Notes under the pieces: model-generated
Seen by the model: only the letters and a program-made list of their open reading frames with translations
Database searches by the model: none
What the model was told of the DNA's origin: nothing
In this document: positions 18,275-27,245 of the stretch, piece by piece
Layout of the letters: each line of letters begins with the position of its first letter
Position numbering within the stretch: the first letter of the stretch is position 1
Assembly (NCBI GenBank): GCA_945903465.1
Contig: CAMDOF010000019.1
Location: forward strand, 1 to 64,000
Direction: 5' to 3'
Length of the DNA: 64,000 bases
Origin: Opitutus sp. GAS368
GTDB taxonomy: Bacteria > Verrucomicrobiota > Verrucomicrobiia > Opitutales > Opitutaceae
Position numbers and translations under genes: made by a program

Positions 18275-21200
18275 TTAGTAACGAGCCTTGAGCCCCGCAT
18301 TGAAGCCCACGCCCATTTTAGTCCTGAAAAACTTGATGCGGCCATCCTCGGACAAATCAGAGCGGGGTGACGTGTCGAACAGGTTATAAACATCGAGATA
18401 GGCGTCGTAACGGCGCAGGAAACGATATTGCAGCTTGAGGTCGACGAGGGTCCGGGGCTCTTGGTACATCCGAAGCGTGCCGGTATCCTGATAGGGTCCA
18501 AAATAACGGTCTTCCCACTTGGCCAGCAGATTCGCTTGGAGGCCGTGGCCACGATACGACAGGCCCGCCGCACCGCTGCGCGGGCGGAAGTTCACCAAGT
18601 TTTTGGACGCCACCGTAGTCCCAAAATCTCCCTCGGTTTCCAGATACGTGAAATTGGAAGTGAAGCCAAAACCCCGAAAGAACCCGGGGAGAAAGCTGAA
18701 CTGCTGGTCGTAGCGCAGTTCCACGCCCCGAATGCGCGCACTGCCGATGTTGCGCGTCTGCGTCAACCGGTAGTTGGCGTACGTCCCCGAGCCGTCGATA
18801 CCGTCGGCACCCAAATCCGAGACAAAGGAGCGGAAGTAATTGGAGATTTGCTTCGTGAAAACGTTGACGCCCACGAGGCCGACCGGCTCGAAGTATTTTT
18901 CAATTCCCAACTCGAAATTGTCCGAAGTATACGGCCGCAGCCCCGGATTGCCGAGCGTTACACTCGGCGGATTGGTATCCGGATTCTCGGTGACTTGCGG
19001 GATCAGATTCCCGGCGGGCGCGCGCGTGATAGACCGGTTGTAGCTGCTTCGGATTAACAGTCCGATCCGCGGCTCATAGACGAAATGCACGCCGGGAAAA
19101 ACATGGCGATAGTTGCTGCTGGCGGTGTATCGTCGGATAAATGACTTCTGGGCGCGGGCCACGTTGGTCGCGACGACCACCGGATCGAAGCTGGCGCCGC
19201 CCACACTGCTGGCACCGAACGACGCCGTCGCGTTGCGCAGCCAAGCCGTGGCTTCCGGACTCGTCTCCTCCATGCGGAGCCCGCCCAGCACCCGCAATTT
19301 TCCGAGCTTGATGTTGCCCATGACGTAGGCGGAGCGGAGTTTCTCCTCGACGCTGACGTCCTGCATCAAGGAGGCGACATACATCGCGTAAGCGTTGGAT
19401 GCGGTCGGCCGCCAATACCCCGCCGGCACCTGGAGGGCGTCACCCGGCTGACGCGAGCTCGGCGGACCGGGAAACGGCCACGGACCGTAACGGCCGCCGG
19501 CCTGCCGGTAGCTGACCACCGTGAACGGAGCCATCGCATCGTCGCTCGTCGCGAGCAGTCCGTCGGCGCCCACAAAGCTCGCCTGTTCGTTTTCCTGGGC
19601 CTGGCTGCGCTTGTCGTGATCATACTTCACGCCGACCTTCACGAAGGAGGGAAATCGGGTAGGCAGGTTGTGTTGGTAGTCCGCCCGGAAACCAAGGAGG
19701 TCGTTGGGTGCCTGGTAGGACACTCGCGTATAATTCTTCAGCAGGTAATTCCTTGCTTCGTTAAGCGAGGGTCCGGCCGTTTGGGTGAACTTCGGATACC
19801 ACGGATCCTGATCGCGCCGGTCGATCTCGAAACCGATGCCGGTAACGTTTGCATACATCCGCGTCCACGCCGGCACGTTGAGATTGGAATGCGAGGTGTT
19901 GCCCTTGACCGAGAGGAACCCATCGCCGTTGAAGAGCTTGAGCTCCGTGCCGCCGCTCATCTGCCAATTTTGATTGTTGCGCGGAAACGTGCCAATTTCC
20001 AGCTCGCCGGTCGAGGCCGTGGCGGGCAGAAGCACCGAGCGCTCATAGGTGCTGCCGGCCGCAAAGCCCGCTACCGTCGCGCCCGAATTCCCGATCAAGA
20101 TGCGGTTGTAATGCTGGCTCTGCGTCTTGCTGTTCATAGCGACCTTGAAGAAGCCGAGCAGGTTGTCCGAAAACTTGTAGTCGACCGACAGGCCGGCGTT
20201 GCGGAAGACCTGCTCGGTCAGAAAGTCGCCGGTACCAAACACCCGCTGCAGCGGATTGGACGACTGCGGATTCAGCACAGATGTCGAGAGCGTGGTGACC
20301 GGGCCATACTCGTCCTGCGTCGTCGTCGATACCTGATGACTCACGTCGAGCGTCAACCCGAGATTATTTTTCCGCCCGAAAATGCTGAAGGCCTCGGAAT
20401 ATGAGAAGGAGAACGTATCGATATTATTGGGCCGATCCTGTAGCGGGCTGCCGTCGAATCCGCGTTTCCGCCAGAGCACTCCGGCGTTCAATGTAATTCG
20501 ACGTCCGGGCAGATCGAAGGCGCGCTTGGTGATCAGGTTCACGTAACCGCCGATGGCGTTGGCATCCATCGCGGGCGTCGGCGCCTTGATGAGTTCTACG
20601 AGCACAATGTTGCCCATACTCAGATGCTCGATCTGCGCATCGCGATTGACGCTGGTGCCGGTGGAGCTCGCCATTCGATCACCGTCCACCGTCAGTTGCG
20701 TGAAGCCTGGCGCTAGGCCGCGCACGGATACGGAGCGAACTTCGCTGCCAACTATCTCCACGTTCACGCCCGGCAGCCGCTGCACCAGTTCGCCGGGATT
20801 GGCGGAGGGGTTGCCATAAACATCGGTGGCGACGACGATCTTTGAGTTCATGGACTGCCTCTGCATCTGGTTCGCCAACGCGTTGCCTTCCCGAACGCCC
20901 ATCACAGTCACGGGGTCGAGCACGTAGATGGCTGAGTTCAGGTGGACGTCGCGGGTCATTTTTTGTCCTGGCTGCACGCTCAGGGGAAGTCGCGCCGTGT
21001 CCAGCCCGGCGTAGCTCACGACCAACGTGTGCGCGCCGGCAGGCAGGGAAAGCGTGAAGCGCCCACCCCGCTCAGCGGTGGTGCTGATGCTCGTTCCCTC
21101 GATGATGACCATCGCCCCTTCCAGCAGGCCGCCGGTCGCTTGGTTGGAGACGACACCGGTGAGGATGGCGCGGTCAGTCGCTTGTGCGGGTGACACGGTG

Positions 21201-21280
21201 GAAAAAAACAAAAGTGTCAGGAATACGATACATATCCGGCGGACGGAATCGCACGGCAATCTGCCGCAGCAATCCACCAT
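18275..21280 (-). CDS. TonB-dependent receptor with carboxypeptidase-regulatory-like domain
   Basis: Outer-membrane receptor of 1001 aa, first gene of an operon with the SGNH fusion and the Tat glycosidase-like gene. The start at MVDCCGRLPCDSVRRICIVF leads into a hydrophobic signal segment; the longer ORF begins inside the R element. Residues about 38-115 form the carboxypeptidase-regulatory-like domain (LTGVVSNQATGGLLEGAMVI). The plug has GELVQRLPGVNVEIVG and SVSVRGLAPGFTQLTVDGDR. The barrel ends FNAGLKARY with a terminal aromatic. Plug and barrel motifs resemble the large Xanthomonas/Caulobacter-type receptors used for carbohydrates. An R-element copy starts only 18 bp upstream of the ATG. 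Confidence 0.93.
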   Translation of the reverse strand: MVDCCGRLPCDSVRRICIVFLTLLFFSTVSPAQATDRAILTGVVSNQATGGLLEGAMVIIEGTSISTTAERGGRFTLSLPAGAHTLVVSYAGLDTARLPLSVQPGQKMTRDVHLNSAIYVLDPVTVMGVREGNALANQMQRQSMNSKIVVATDVYGNPSANPGELVQRLPGVNVEIVGSEVRSVSVRGLAPGFTQLTVDGDRMASSTGTSVNRDAQIEHLSMGNIVLVELIKAPTPAMDANAIGGYVNLITKRAFDLPGRRITLNAGVLWRKRGFDGSPLQDRPNNIDTFSFSYSEAFSIFGRKNNLGLTLDVSHQVSTTTQDEYGPVTTLSTSVLNPQSSNPLQRVFGTGDFLTEQVFRNAGLSVDYKFSDNLLGFFKVAMNSKTQSQHYNRILIGNSGATVAGFAAGSTYERSVLLPATASTGELEIGTFPRNNQNWQMSGGTELKLFNGDGFLSVKGNTSHSNLNVPAWTRMYANVTGIGFEIDRRDQDPWYPKFTQTAGPSLNEARNYLLKNYTRVSYQAPNDLLGFRADYQHNLPTRFPSFVKVGVKYDHDKRSQAQENEQASFVGADGLLATSDDAMAPFTVVSYRQAGGRYGPWPFPGPPSSRQPGDALQVPAGYWRPTASNAYAMYVASLMQDVSVEEKLRSAYVMGNIKLGKLRVLGGLRMEETSPEATAWLRNATASFGASSVGGASFDPVVVATNVARAQKSFIRRYTASSNYRHVFPGVHFVYEPRIGLLIRSSYNRSITRAPAGNLIPQVTENPDTNPPSVTLGNPGLRPYTSDNFELGIEKYFEPVGLVGVNVFTKQISNYFRSFVSDLGADGIDGSGTYANYRLTQTRNIGSARIRGVELRYDQQFSFLPGFFRGFGFTSNFTYLETEGDFGTTVASKNLVNFRPRSGAAGLSYRGHGLQANLLAKWEDRYFGPYQDTGTLRMYQEPRTLVDLKLQYRFLRRYDAYLDVYNLFDTSPRSDLSEDGRIKFFRTKMGVGFNAGLKARY

Positions 21281-21298
21281 CGGGGATGTTTTATTTTT

Positions 21299-21457
21299 CC
21301 TAGGAACCTGGATTTGCGGGGGGGAAGGGTTTAAGGGGAGGGGCATGGTGGGATGGGGATGAGTTAGCCGTAAATGAGTCGATTTTGAGAGGGCGGCGGG
21401 CTCGGCTGATGCGGGGGACGGGGGGGCGCGGAACTGCTATTGCTAGGAAACTGGATT
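21299..21457 (+). repeat. R element, copy 5 (truncated module B, two junction motifs)
   Basis: It begins CCTAGGAACCTGGATTTGCG, has the G-rich tract at 21318-21358 and a short module B (GTCGATTTTGAGAGGGCGGC), then a second junction motif GCTAGGAAACTGGATTTTCC at about 21438-21457. That second motif supplies the last codons and stop of the truncated PVC dehydrogenase gene. Confidence 0.7.
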
Positions 21458-21883
21458 TTCCGGCGCCGCCGTCCCGAGACAGCCGCCGCGCCACGTGAGA
21501 ATGCCCGTCGGGAAACTCAGGCCCTCGGCGAACAGCGAGGACCGGTCGTAGATGCCGTCGCGGTTCGTGTCCTCGAGAATCCGCACGCGGCCGCCCGCCT
21601 TGCCCTTGCCGTCCAGGCCAAGCGGATAGTCCGCCATCTCCACGACCCAGAGCCGGCCGCGCTCATCCCAGTCAAAGGCCACCGGGTCCAGCACCAGCGG
21701 TTCCGCCGCGGCGAGTTCGACCTGGTATCCCGCCGGCAGGTGGATCTTCCGCCGCGACTCCTCGGGCGAAAGCGGCGCCGGCGGCACGAGCGGCGCCGCG
21801 GGAGCCTGCGGCGGTCGCGCGGGTTCAGCGGCCAGCAATGTGCATACAAGGGCCAGCAGCAGTACTACGACTCTCGAATTCAT
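21443..21883 (-). pseudogene. PVC-type dehydrogenase, N-terminal fragment cut at a repeat
   Basis: From MNSRVVVLLLALVCTLLAAE the frame gives a signal peptide and the start of the propeller: KIHLPAGYQVELAAAEPLVL, WDERGRLWVVEMADYP, RILEDTNRDGIYDRS and FPTGILTWRGG. After about 146 residues it ends in APENPVS, whose last codons are R-element sequence. Family members run to about 1000 residues with HEAT repeats and a cytochrome c, all absent here. It is the third gene of a cassette after the TonB receptor and the ceramidase-like gene. The fragment might still be secreted but cannot carry haem. Confidence 0.85.
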
Positions 21884-21904
21884 TCTAAATTCCTCGGACG
21901 AGGT

Positions 21905-22043
21905 AACCACTGATGCGCACTGATGACCACTGATGAAGACAAAGGGCGGGTGGAACGTAGGTTTCCTGGCCCACCCTGCAGGCGAAGGCGTAGAAGAGAA
22001 TTAGCCGCTCTGGATCAGTGTTCATAAGTGACAATCAGTGGTT
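21905..22043. repeat. Palindromic element with AACCACTGAT ends
   Basis: AACCACTGAT at 21905-21914 and ATCAGTGGTT at 22034-22043 are perfect inverted ends, and both sides hold extra CACTGAT/ATCAGTG sub-repeats. The 139-bp element fills the gap between the ceramidase-like gene and the truncated dehydrogenase and resembles a small noncoding palindromic or MITE-like unit. Confidence 0.65.
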
Positions 22044-22059
22044 CCTGCGCTTTCCAGAT

Positions 22060-23577
22060 TCACTTCCAATACTCCCGGATCAGCTCGACGGTCCGGTCGC
22101 GCAGTACGCCGCCGCCCTCGGAGCCGATCGGATTGCTGGCCGGCAGCGACCCGTAGCCGCCGCCGAGGGTCGAGCGCGGACTCGGCACGTAGGTGCCGGC
22201 GCCGGCGAGCTGGATGAGAAACGTCTGCGGGGCCGGGCTGCGTGATTTGATCTGGATCCCGTAGTCGAGGTAGTACTCGAACGGATTCGTCGCCACTGCG
22301 ACGTCGCCGATCCGCAGCACGTGGAATTCGATCGTCTGCGTCTGCGGCCCGTTCTTCTGCGCGTCGAAGCGCTCGAGCACGCGTTCATTCCAGCGCATGC
22401 GGCCGTACGCGCCCGTGATCGCGACATACCAGCGTCCGGTCCGCGTGGCCTCGGGTTGCGCGTCGATCTTCTTCTTCTCCGTCTCGTACCGGCCGCGCCA
22501 CAACCCGGCCTCCTTGCGGGCGTCGGCGATGTCGGCCTCGGTGAGCTTGTTCATCGGCAGCGCGAGGGTCTCGACGCGATGCAGCAGCTTCGGGCTGCGC
22601 TCGACCGTGCCCTTGATGGCCGGGAGCACCTCGTCGGCGGCATTGGCGATGCGGTGGGCGATCTCGGCGCGCACGGAACGTTTCTTGAGCGTGAGCATCC
22701 GCTGCGACGCCTTGTGGTCGTAGCTGCTGTTGCGCACGAAATGGGGTGCGATGTCGCCCGCGGTGCTGCACTGCGCGGCGACGAAGAGTTTTTCGCCGTG
22801 CCGGCGGCGCAGTTCGACGCGCACGTCGTGCCAGTAATCGGCCGTGAGCGAGAACAGGCTCTCGTCGGCCTGGGCGGGACACGCGACATTGACCACCAGA
22901 CCCGTGAGCGCGCCCTGCGGGTCGTAGGTCGCGAGGAAGTTCACGTCGTGGTCCTCGAAGCCCTCGATGTGGCTGAAGTCGGGCCGCGCGACGTCGCCGT
23001 ACATCGTGCTCTTGCCGCTGCGGTCGACCGAGCGCCGGTTCCGTCCGACCACGGCCTGACTCATGCCGTAGGCGATGCCGCCCGGGGCGCGACCCTCCCA
23101 GGCCCGCACGACAGCCTGCGCGATCAAGTCCGACGTGAAGGCGATGAGCGCACCCGTCTCCATGGTGCGAAACTCCATTCCCGGCACGATCCGTGCGGCG
23201 TCATAGAGCGGCGCGGTGTGCGAGTGCGTGGCGTGCAGGATGACCTTCTTCGGATCGAGGCCCACGGCGGACAGCAGTTTGCCGCGCACCGCGTCGCGCA
23301 ACGCGTCCGGAATACTGACGACGTCGCAGCTCACCAGGACCACGTGGTCGCCTTCGTTCTCGAGCGCGAGCACCGTGGTCGTGATCGGGTCGATGACGCC
23401 CTCCGACACCCGGGCGTGGAACTGGCCCGCGATGATCACGGGTTCCTTGGGCGTGAGGTCCGCCTGCGCCCAGCCGACCTTGAGGGCGGCGAACAGCGGG
23501 GAACCGAGCATGAGAGCAATCAAGCCTGCCGCCAGGCAGTGACGGCGGGTGCGGGGCAGAACGATGTGGGTCGTCAT
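22060..23577 (-). CDS. Neutral/alkaline ceramidase-like secreted hydrolase
   Basis: Protein of 505 aa starting MTTHIVLPRTRRHCLAAGLI, with a signal peptide ending near SPLFA. The pattern VGWAQADLTPKEPVIIAGQ, then LVSCDVVSIPDAL and ILHATHSHTAPL, is that of the N-terminal domain of neutral/alkaline non-lysosomal ceramidases. In that family the histidines of the HxxHSH-type segment bind zinc. Many bacterial homologues of this length lack the C-terminal beta-domain and have unknown amidase or esterase substrates; that is the case here. It lies 145 bp downstream of the TonB receptor, with a perfect 23-bp palindrome in the gap. Confidence 0.8.
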   Translation of the reverse strand: MTTHIVLPRTRRHCLAAGLIALMLGSPLFAALKVGWAQADLTPKEPVIIAGQFHARVSEGVIDPITTTVLALENEGDHVVLVSCDVVSIPDALRDAVRGKLLSAVGLDPKKVILHATHSHTAPLYDAARIVPGMEFRTMETGALIAFTSDLIAQAVVRAWEGRAPGGIAYGMSQAVVGRNRRSVDRSGKSTMYGDVARPDFSHIEGFEDHDVNFLATYDPQGALTGLVVNVACPAQADESLFSLTADYWHDVRVELRRRHGEKLFVAAQCSTAGDIAPHFVRNSSYDHKASQRMLTLKKRSVRAEIAHRIANAADEVLPAIKGTVERSPKLLHRVETLALPMNKLTEADIADARKEAGLWRGRYETEKKKIDAQPEATRTGRWYVAITGAYGRMRWNERVLERFDAQKNGPQTQTIEFHVLRIGDVAVATNPFEYYLDYGIQIKSRSPAPQTFLIQLAGAGTYVPSPRSTLGGGYGSLPASNPIGSEGGGVLRDRTVELIREYWK

Positions 23578-23604
23578 AAATGAATGGATTCTCCGGAGCC
23601 CGGA

Positions 23605-23678
23605 GTGGCGCGAGCATCCTGCTCGCGTGAAACGGAAACGCGGACCGGTCCCATCCGCGAGCAGGATGCTCGCGCCAC
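23605..23678. repeat. Perfect 23-bp inverted repeat between receptor and ceramidase-like genes
   Basis: The left arm (23605-23627, GTGGCGCGAGCATCCTGCTC...) and right arm (23656-23678) are perfect reverse complements over 23 bp with a 28-base loop. It is GC-rich and REP-like and sits between two co-directional genes. Confidence 0.8.
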
Positions 23679-23722
23679 GTTGGCCGGCCGGTGCGGGCCC
23701 GGGGAGCTTGAGCGCGCCATGA

Positions 23723-26671
23723 TCAGAAGCGTCCCTCGACGCCCATGGTCCAGTTGGAGCCGAACTCGCCGTGCGCGACGAGATGGTTGCGCCGGTCGAC
23801 CCGGTAGCTCGCGATTGGCTCCTTCGTGATGTTGGTCCCGCTGAGGAACAGGCTCATGTTGCGCCAGGGCAGCCGGTAGCTCGCGCTCAGGCCGACGATG
23901 ACGCGCTCTTTACGAAACTCGTTCGCCGACGTGACGGTCTCATCATTCCACGAACCGCGCAGGCTGCCGTTGAACCCACGGTAGCGGAAACTGAAGCCAG
24001 CGGATCCGACGGCCGGGGAATTGCCGTAAGACAGGACCGCGTTGCTGTTCCGGACGCGCGTGTAGTTGGCGAAGACGCCGAGCCCGCGGAACACGCCGGG
24101 CAGCATCGAGAGCTGCTGGCTGTACTCGACCTCGTAGCCCTGGCTCCGGTAGTCGCTGGCGTTGTCCCAGGAGGTGAATACGTATCCCGGATAGTCGGCC
24201 TCGAGCCCGAGTTCCTCCGCCGGAATCTGCGACCGCTGGAAGTGCAGGTCCGTGATGTAGCGCCGGAAAACGCCGACTGACAGGATGCCGGCCGACTTGA
24301 GGTAATACTCCACGCGGGCGTAGTAATTCTCGCCGTACTCCGGCTTCAGGTCCGGGTTCGGGATGTTTCCGACCATCGTCACATCGTTCACGGTCATGAC
24401 GCCGGTCAGGTTGCCGTAGTCGGGCCGCATGATTGACTGGTTGTAGCCCGCGATCGCCATGAAGTTTTCCTGGAACCGGTACTTCGCGGCGCCGCTGAAG
24501 AAGATGTTGTCGTAGTCGCCGAAGCGCGTGCGCAACTGCCCGCGCTCGTAGATCCGCGCCGCCGTCCGGGTGGCCTCGTAGCGGGCCCCACCCTGCACGA
24601 TCAGCCGGCCGAGCTGGGTGTTGCCCATGAGATAGGCGGCGTCGATCAGCTCCTTGGCATATCTTTTTGGATACAGGTTGTCCGCGTTGGTCGCGTCCGC
24701 GGGGTTCTTCACGAAGTAGGCGGGGTTCGTGTTGAACAGGTCCCCGATCACGCCGCGATCCGGCCACGGGATGGTCCGGGTGAAGAGATTGCCGCCGAGC
24801 TGCGGATCGAATTGCACCGGCGTCCCGACCAGCGCCGGCCCCACCGGCCCGACGTACGACCAGCTGTGCGAGCTGCGCTTGATGGTGTAGATCTCCTCCT
24901 GGATCTTAAGGCCGGTCTTGAAGAACGTCGGCCGCACCCAGGGCAGCGTGAGCCTGGCGTTGAGGTGGCCGGAATATTTTTTCTTCACCGGCTGAAACAG
25001 CGCCGCGTTCCGGACGACGTTGTTGGCGGGAAAAGTGGGCAGCCAGCTGGTCAGCGAGTACAGGTCCGGACCGGACAGCTGCTGGAACTGCCAGGCTGTC
25101 TCGTCGGGGCCGCCGCGCTGCAGCCGCCAGCTGATCGGATAGAGGCTGACCGTAAAATTCGTCGGCGGGCCGACGCCGGAGCCGTCGGGCTGCGCGTTCC
25201 GGTAGTTGTTGCTGACGGTCGAGTACGCCAGCGCGGCGTCGACCCGCAGCTGTTCGCCCGCGTACACCACCTGTGGACTGTAGGAGTGCGAGCGGTCCGT
25301 CCGCTCCTGGTAGCCGCCCGCCATCTGCAGGCGGTTGGTGTTGCCCACGGCATTCGCCACCTGGGCGGTGGCCGACGAACCCGGGTCGAGGTTGTTCCGC
25401 GCCGTGATCAGCGTGAAATTGCGGTCGTAGATGCGGATGTCACGATCCGCCACCTGACCCCGGAGCGAGAGCGTGAGGCGGGGCGTGAGCTTGTAGTCGA
25501 GCCCGAGGTTGCCGCGGTTCGCCCGGTTGGACTTGGGGCCGTCGGCAAACTGGATCTGCGTGAGCACGATCGGGTCGGAGTTCACCGTGGTCGGCGCAGT
25601 GTTGTAGGTGTGCCGCAGGTGGTGGCGCTGGTGGTTGACGTGCGTGATGTCGAGCGAAGCGATCACGCCGAGGCGGTTGCCGAAGAACGTATCCGAAAAT
25701 TCGATGCTGCCGCTGGGGTGAACCTGATAGTGCTTTCCGTCCGAAGGCCCGCCCTCCTTCCGCAGCGTCATCCGCTCCGAGTTGCCCGTGAAGTAGAACC
25801 GCCACGCCACCTCGCGGCCCTTGCGCTGGAATGCGCTCTTGCTGGCGAGGTTGATCGAGCCCGCGGGAGCGTCGGCGTCCATGTCCGCGCTCGCCGTCTT
25901 GTTCAACTCGATCATGTCCGCGCTGCGCGCATTGATGGCGGTGAAACCCGGCTGCCGGCTCGAGCCGCTGCTCGAGGTGACGCGCACGCCGTCCACCATG
26001 AGCGCGCCGTACTTGGCGCCCATGCCGCCCATGCGCGCGCCCGTCATGTCCGACTGGTCGTACTCGATCTGCACGCCGGGCAGGTATTGGAGCAGTTCGC
26101 CGACATTGCCCTCCGAGAGGTCGCCGAAGACGTCGGAGGCCACGATGTTCTTCACGTTCATCGCGGCCCGCTGCTCCATCATCGCCTTGGCGTTGCCCTC
26201 GGCGGCGGTGGCGACGGTCATCCGGCTCATCTGCACGATATCGCCGGCGGCGCGGCCGGCCGCCGTCATCTCGAAGTCGCGCGTCACCACCTGACCCGCC
26301 GTGGTCGTCACCGGGACGGTCACGGTCGGGTGGCCCGCATACGTGAGGCTGAGCGTGATCGCGCCCACCGGCGCATTGAAGATGCGATAGGTGCCGTCGT
26401 CCTCGGAAAACACCAGGATCGACGTGCCATGCACCCGCACTTCCGCGTTGCGCACGTACTCGCCGGTGGCGGGGTTGAACACGCGTCCGGACACGGCGCC
26501 CGACTGCGCCGCCGCTCCGCCGCCCGGCGCCGCGGCGGCCGACAGCTCCGGCGGCACGAGGAACGGGAGGACAGTCGCAAGTCCGAGCGCGAGCGGGAGC
26601 GTGCGCAGAAGGCCGCGGACGGTTGCGCCGTCCGGATACCGGCGGCGCCGGCGGGATTGGAGTGGGGTCAT
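23723..26671 (-). CDS. TonB-dependent receptor with carboxypeptidase-regulatory-like domain
   Basis: Outer-membrane receptor of 982 aa. The start MTPLQSRRRRRYPDGATVRG is followed by a hydrophobic segment (LPLALGLATVLPFLVPPELS), giving a long basic signal peptide. Residues about 60-135 are the regulatory-like sandwich (AVSGRVFNPATGEYVRNAEV). The plug has NVGELLQYLPGVQIEYDQSD and MVDGVRVTSSSG. The barrel ends TMGVEGRF. It is a close relative of the receptor at 10664-13552. Downstream in the cassette are a ceramidase-like hydrolase and the dehydrogenase fragment. The R-element copy upstream starts 18 bp before the ATG, so the promoter must lie in or beyond the repeat. Confidence 0.93.
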   Translation of the reverse strand: MTPLQSRRRRRYPDGATVRGLLRTLPLALGLATVLPFLVPPELSAAAAPGGGAAAQSGAVSGRVFNPATGEYVRNAEVRVHGTSILVFSEDDGTYRIFNAPVGAITLSLTYAGHPTVTVPVTTTAGQVVTRDFEMTAAGRAAGDIVQMSRMTVATAAEGNAKAMMEQRAAMNVKNIVASDVFGDLSEGNVGELLQYLPGVQIEYDQSDMTGARMGGMGAKYGALMVDGVRVTSSSGSSRQPGFTAINARSADMIELNKTASADMDADAPAGSINLASKSAFQRKGREVAWRFYFTGNSERMTLRKEGGPSDGKHYQVHPSGSIEFSDTFFGNRLGVIASLDITHVNHQRHHLRHTYNTAPTTVNSDPIVLTQIQFADGPKSNRANRGNLGLDYKLTPRLTLSLRGQVADRDIRIYDRNFTLITARNNLDPGSSATAQVANAVGNTNRLQMAGGYQERTDRSHSYSPQVVYAGEQLRVDAALAYSTVSNNYRNAQPDGSGVGPPTNFTVSLYPISWRLQRGGPDETAWQFQQLSGPDLYSLTSWLPTFPANNVVRNAALFQPVKKKYSGHLNARLTLPWVRPTFFKTGLKIQEEIYTIKRSSHSWSYVGPVGPALVGTPVQFDPQLGGNLFTRTIPWPDRGVIGDLFNTNPAYFVKNPADATNADNLYPKRYAKELIDAAYLMGNTQLGRLIVQGGARYEATRTAARIYERGQLRTRFGDYDNIFFSGAAKYRFQENFMAIAGYNQSIMRPDYGNLTGVMTVNDVTMVGNIPNPDLKPEYGENYYARVEYYLKSAGILSVGVFRRYITDLHFQRSQIPAEELGLEADYPGYVFTSWDNASDYRSQGYEVEYSQQLSMLPGVFRGLGVFANYTRVRNSNAVLSYGNSPAVGSAGFSFRYRGFNGSLRGSWNDETVTSANEFRKERVIVGLSASYRLPWRNMSLFLSGTNITKEPIASYRVDRRNHLVAHGEFGSNWTMGVEGRF

Positions 26672-26688
26672 GACGGTTTGGGGATATT

Positions 26689-26955
26689 GCTAGGAAACTG
26701 GATTTGCGGGGGGGAGGGGTTTAAGGGGAGGGGCATGGCGGGATGGGGGGGTAGTTGGTGGCAAATGAACCGATTTTGAGAGGGTGGCGGGTTCGAATAA
26801 TGCTAGGGACTTGGGGCGGGGAACGGCTGCGGCAGAAAGGGGGATTTCGGGCGCGAATCGAGGCTCTGCTTGCCGTTTGGGGGCAAGCTGCTCTGGGGTG
26901 GGGTTGAGAGATGACCTCCGGATTTCCAGGGGTCAAGGGGCAAGCGTTTTTAGGA
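26689..26955 (+). repeat. R element, copy 6 (G-tract plus module B)
   Basis: It begins GCTAGGAAACTGGATTTGCG, then has the G-rich tract at 26708-26750 and module B with some divergence (CCGATTTTGAGAGGGTGGCG, GGGGCAAGCGTTTTTAGGAG). It lies directly upstream of the receptor at 23723-26671. Confidence 0.75.
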
Positions 26956-27245
26956 GTAGGTAAAAAGCGTCAGCGCAGGTAAAAAGGGTCAGCAATGTTT
27001 AATGTGTCGCCCACTTCTTCCGCAGGAGAGCTCTTGGCATGGCGCAGCATTAAACATTAACCCCCCCTCCGGATGCTCTCATTTACACCCGCGAACGAAT
27101 TCCGGGCTGGGGCGGGGTAGTGCTGAATCTTCTTCAGCCGTGAGGCTGTAGTCGTCGGTGGCGAGCATTCCCTTTGCAGACACAATGCGATACCGGTTGA
27201 GAACCGGCTGCAAAATCAATCCAACCGGCCTCTTGTCCCACCTCT
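26956..27245. other. Intergenic block with tandem 17-mers and an 11-bp inverted repeat
   Basis: AGGTAAAAAGCGTCAGC (26958-26974) and AGGTAAAAAGGGTCAGC (26977-26993) are near-identical tandem repeats. AATGTTTAATG at 26994-27004 pairs with CATTAAACATT at 27048-27058. A small hairpin CCGGTT-GAG-AACCGG at 27193-27207 lies past the stop of the next receptor. No gene is evident. The pattern could be the scar of a mobile element. Confidence 0.5.
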
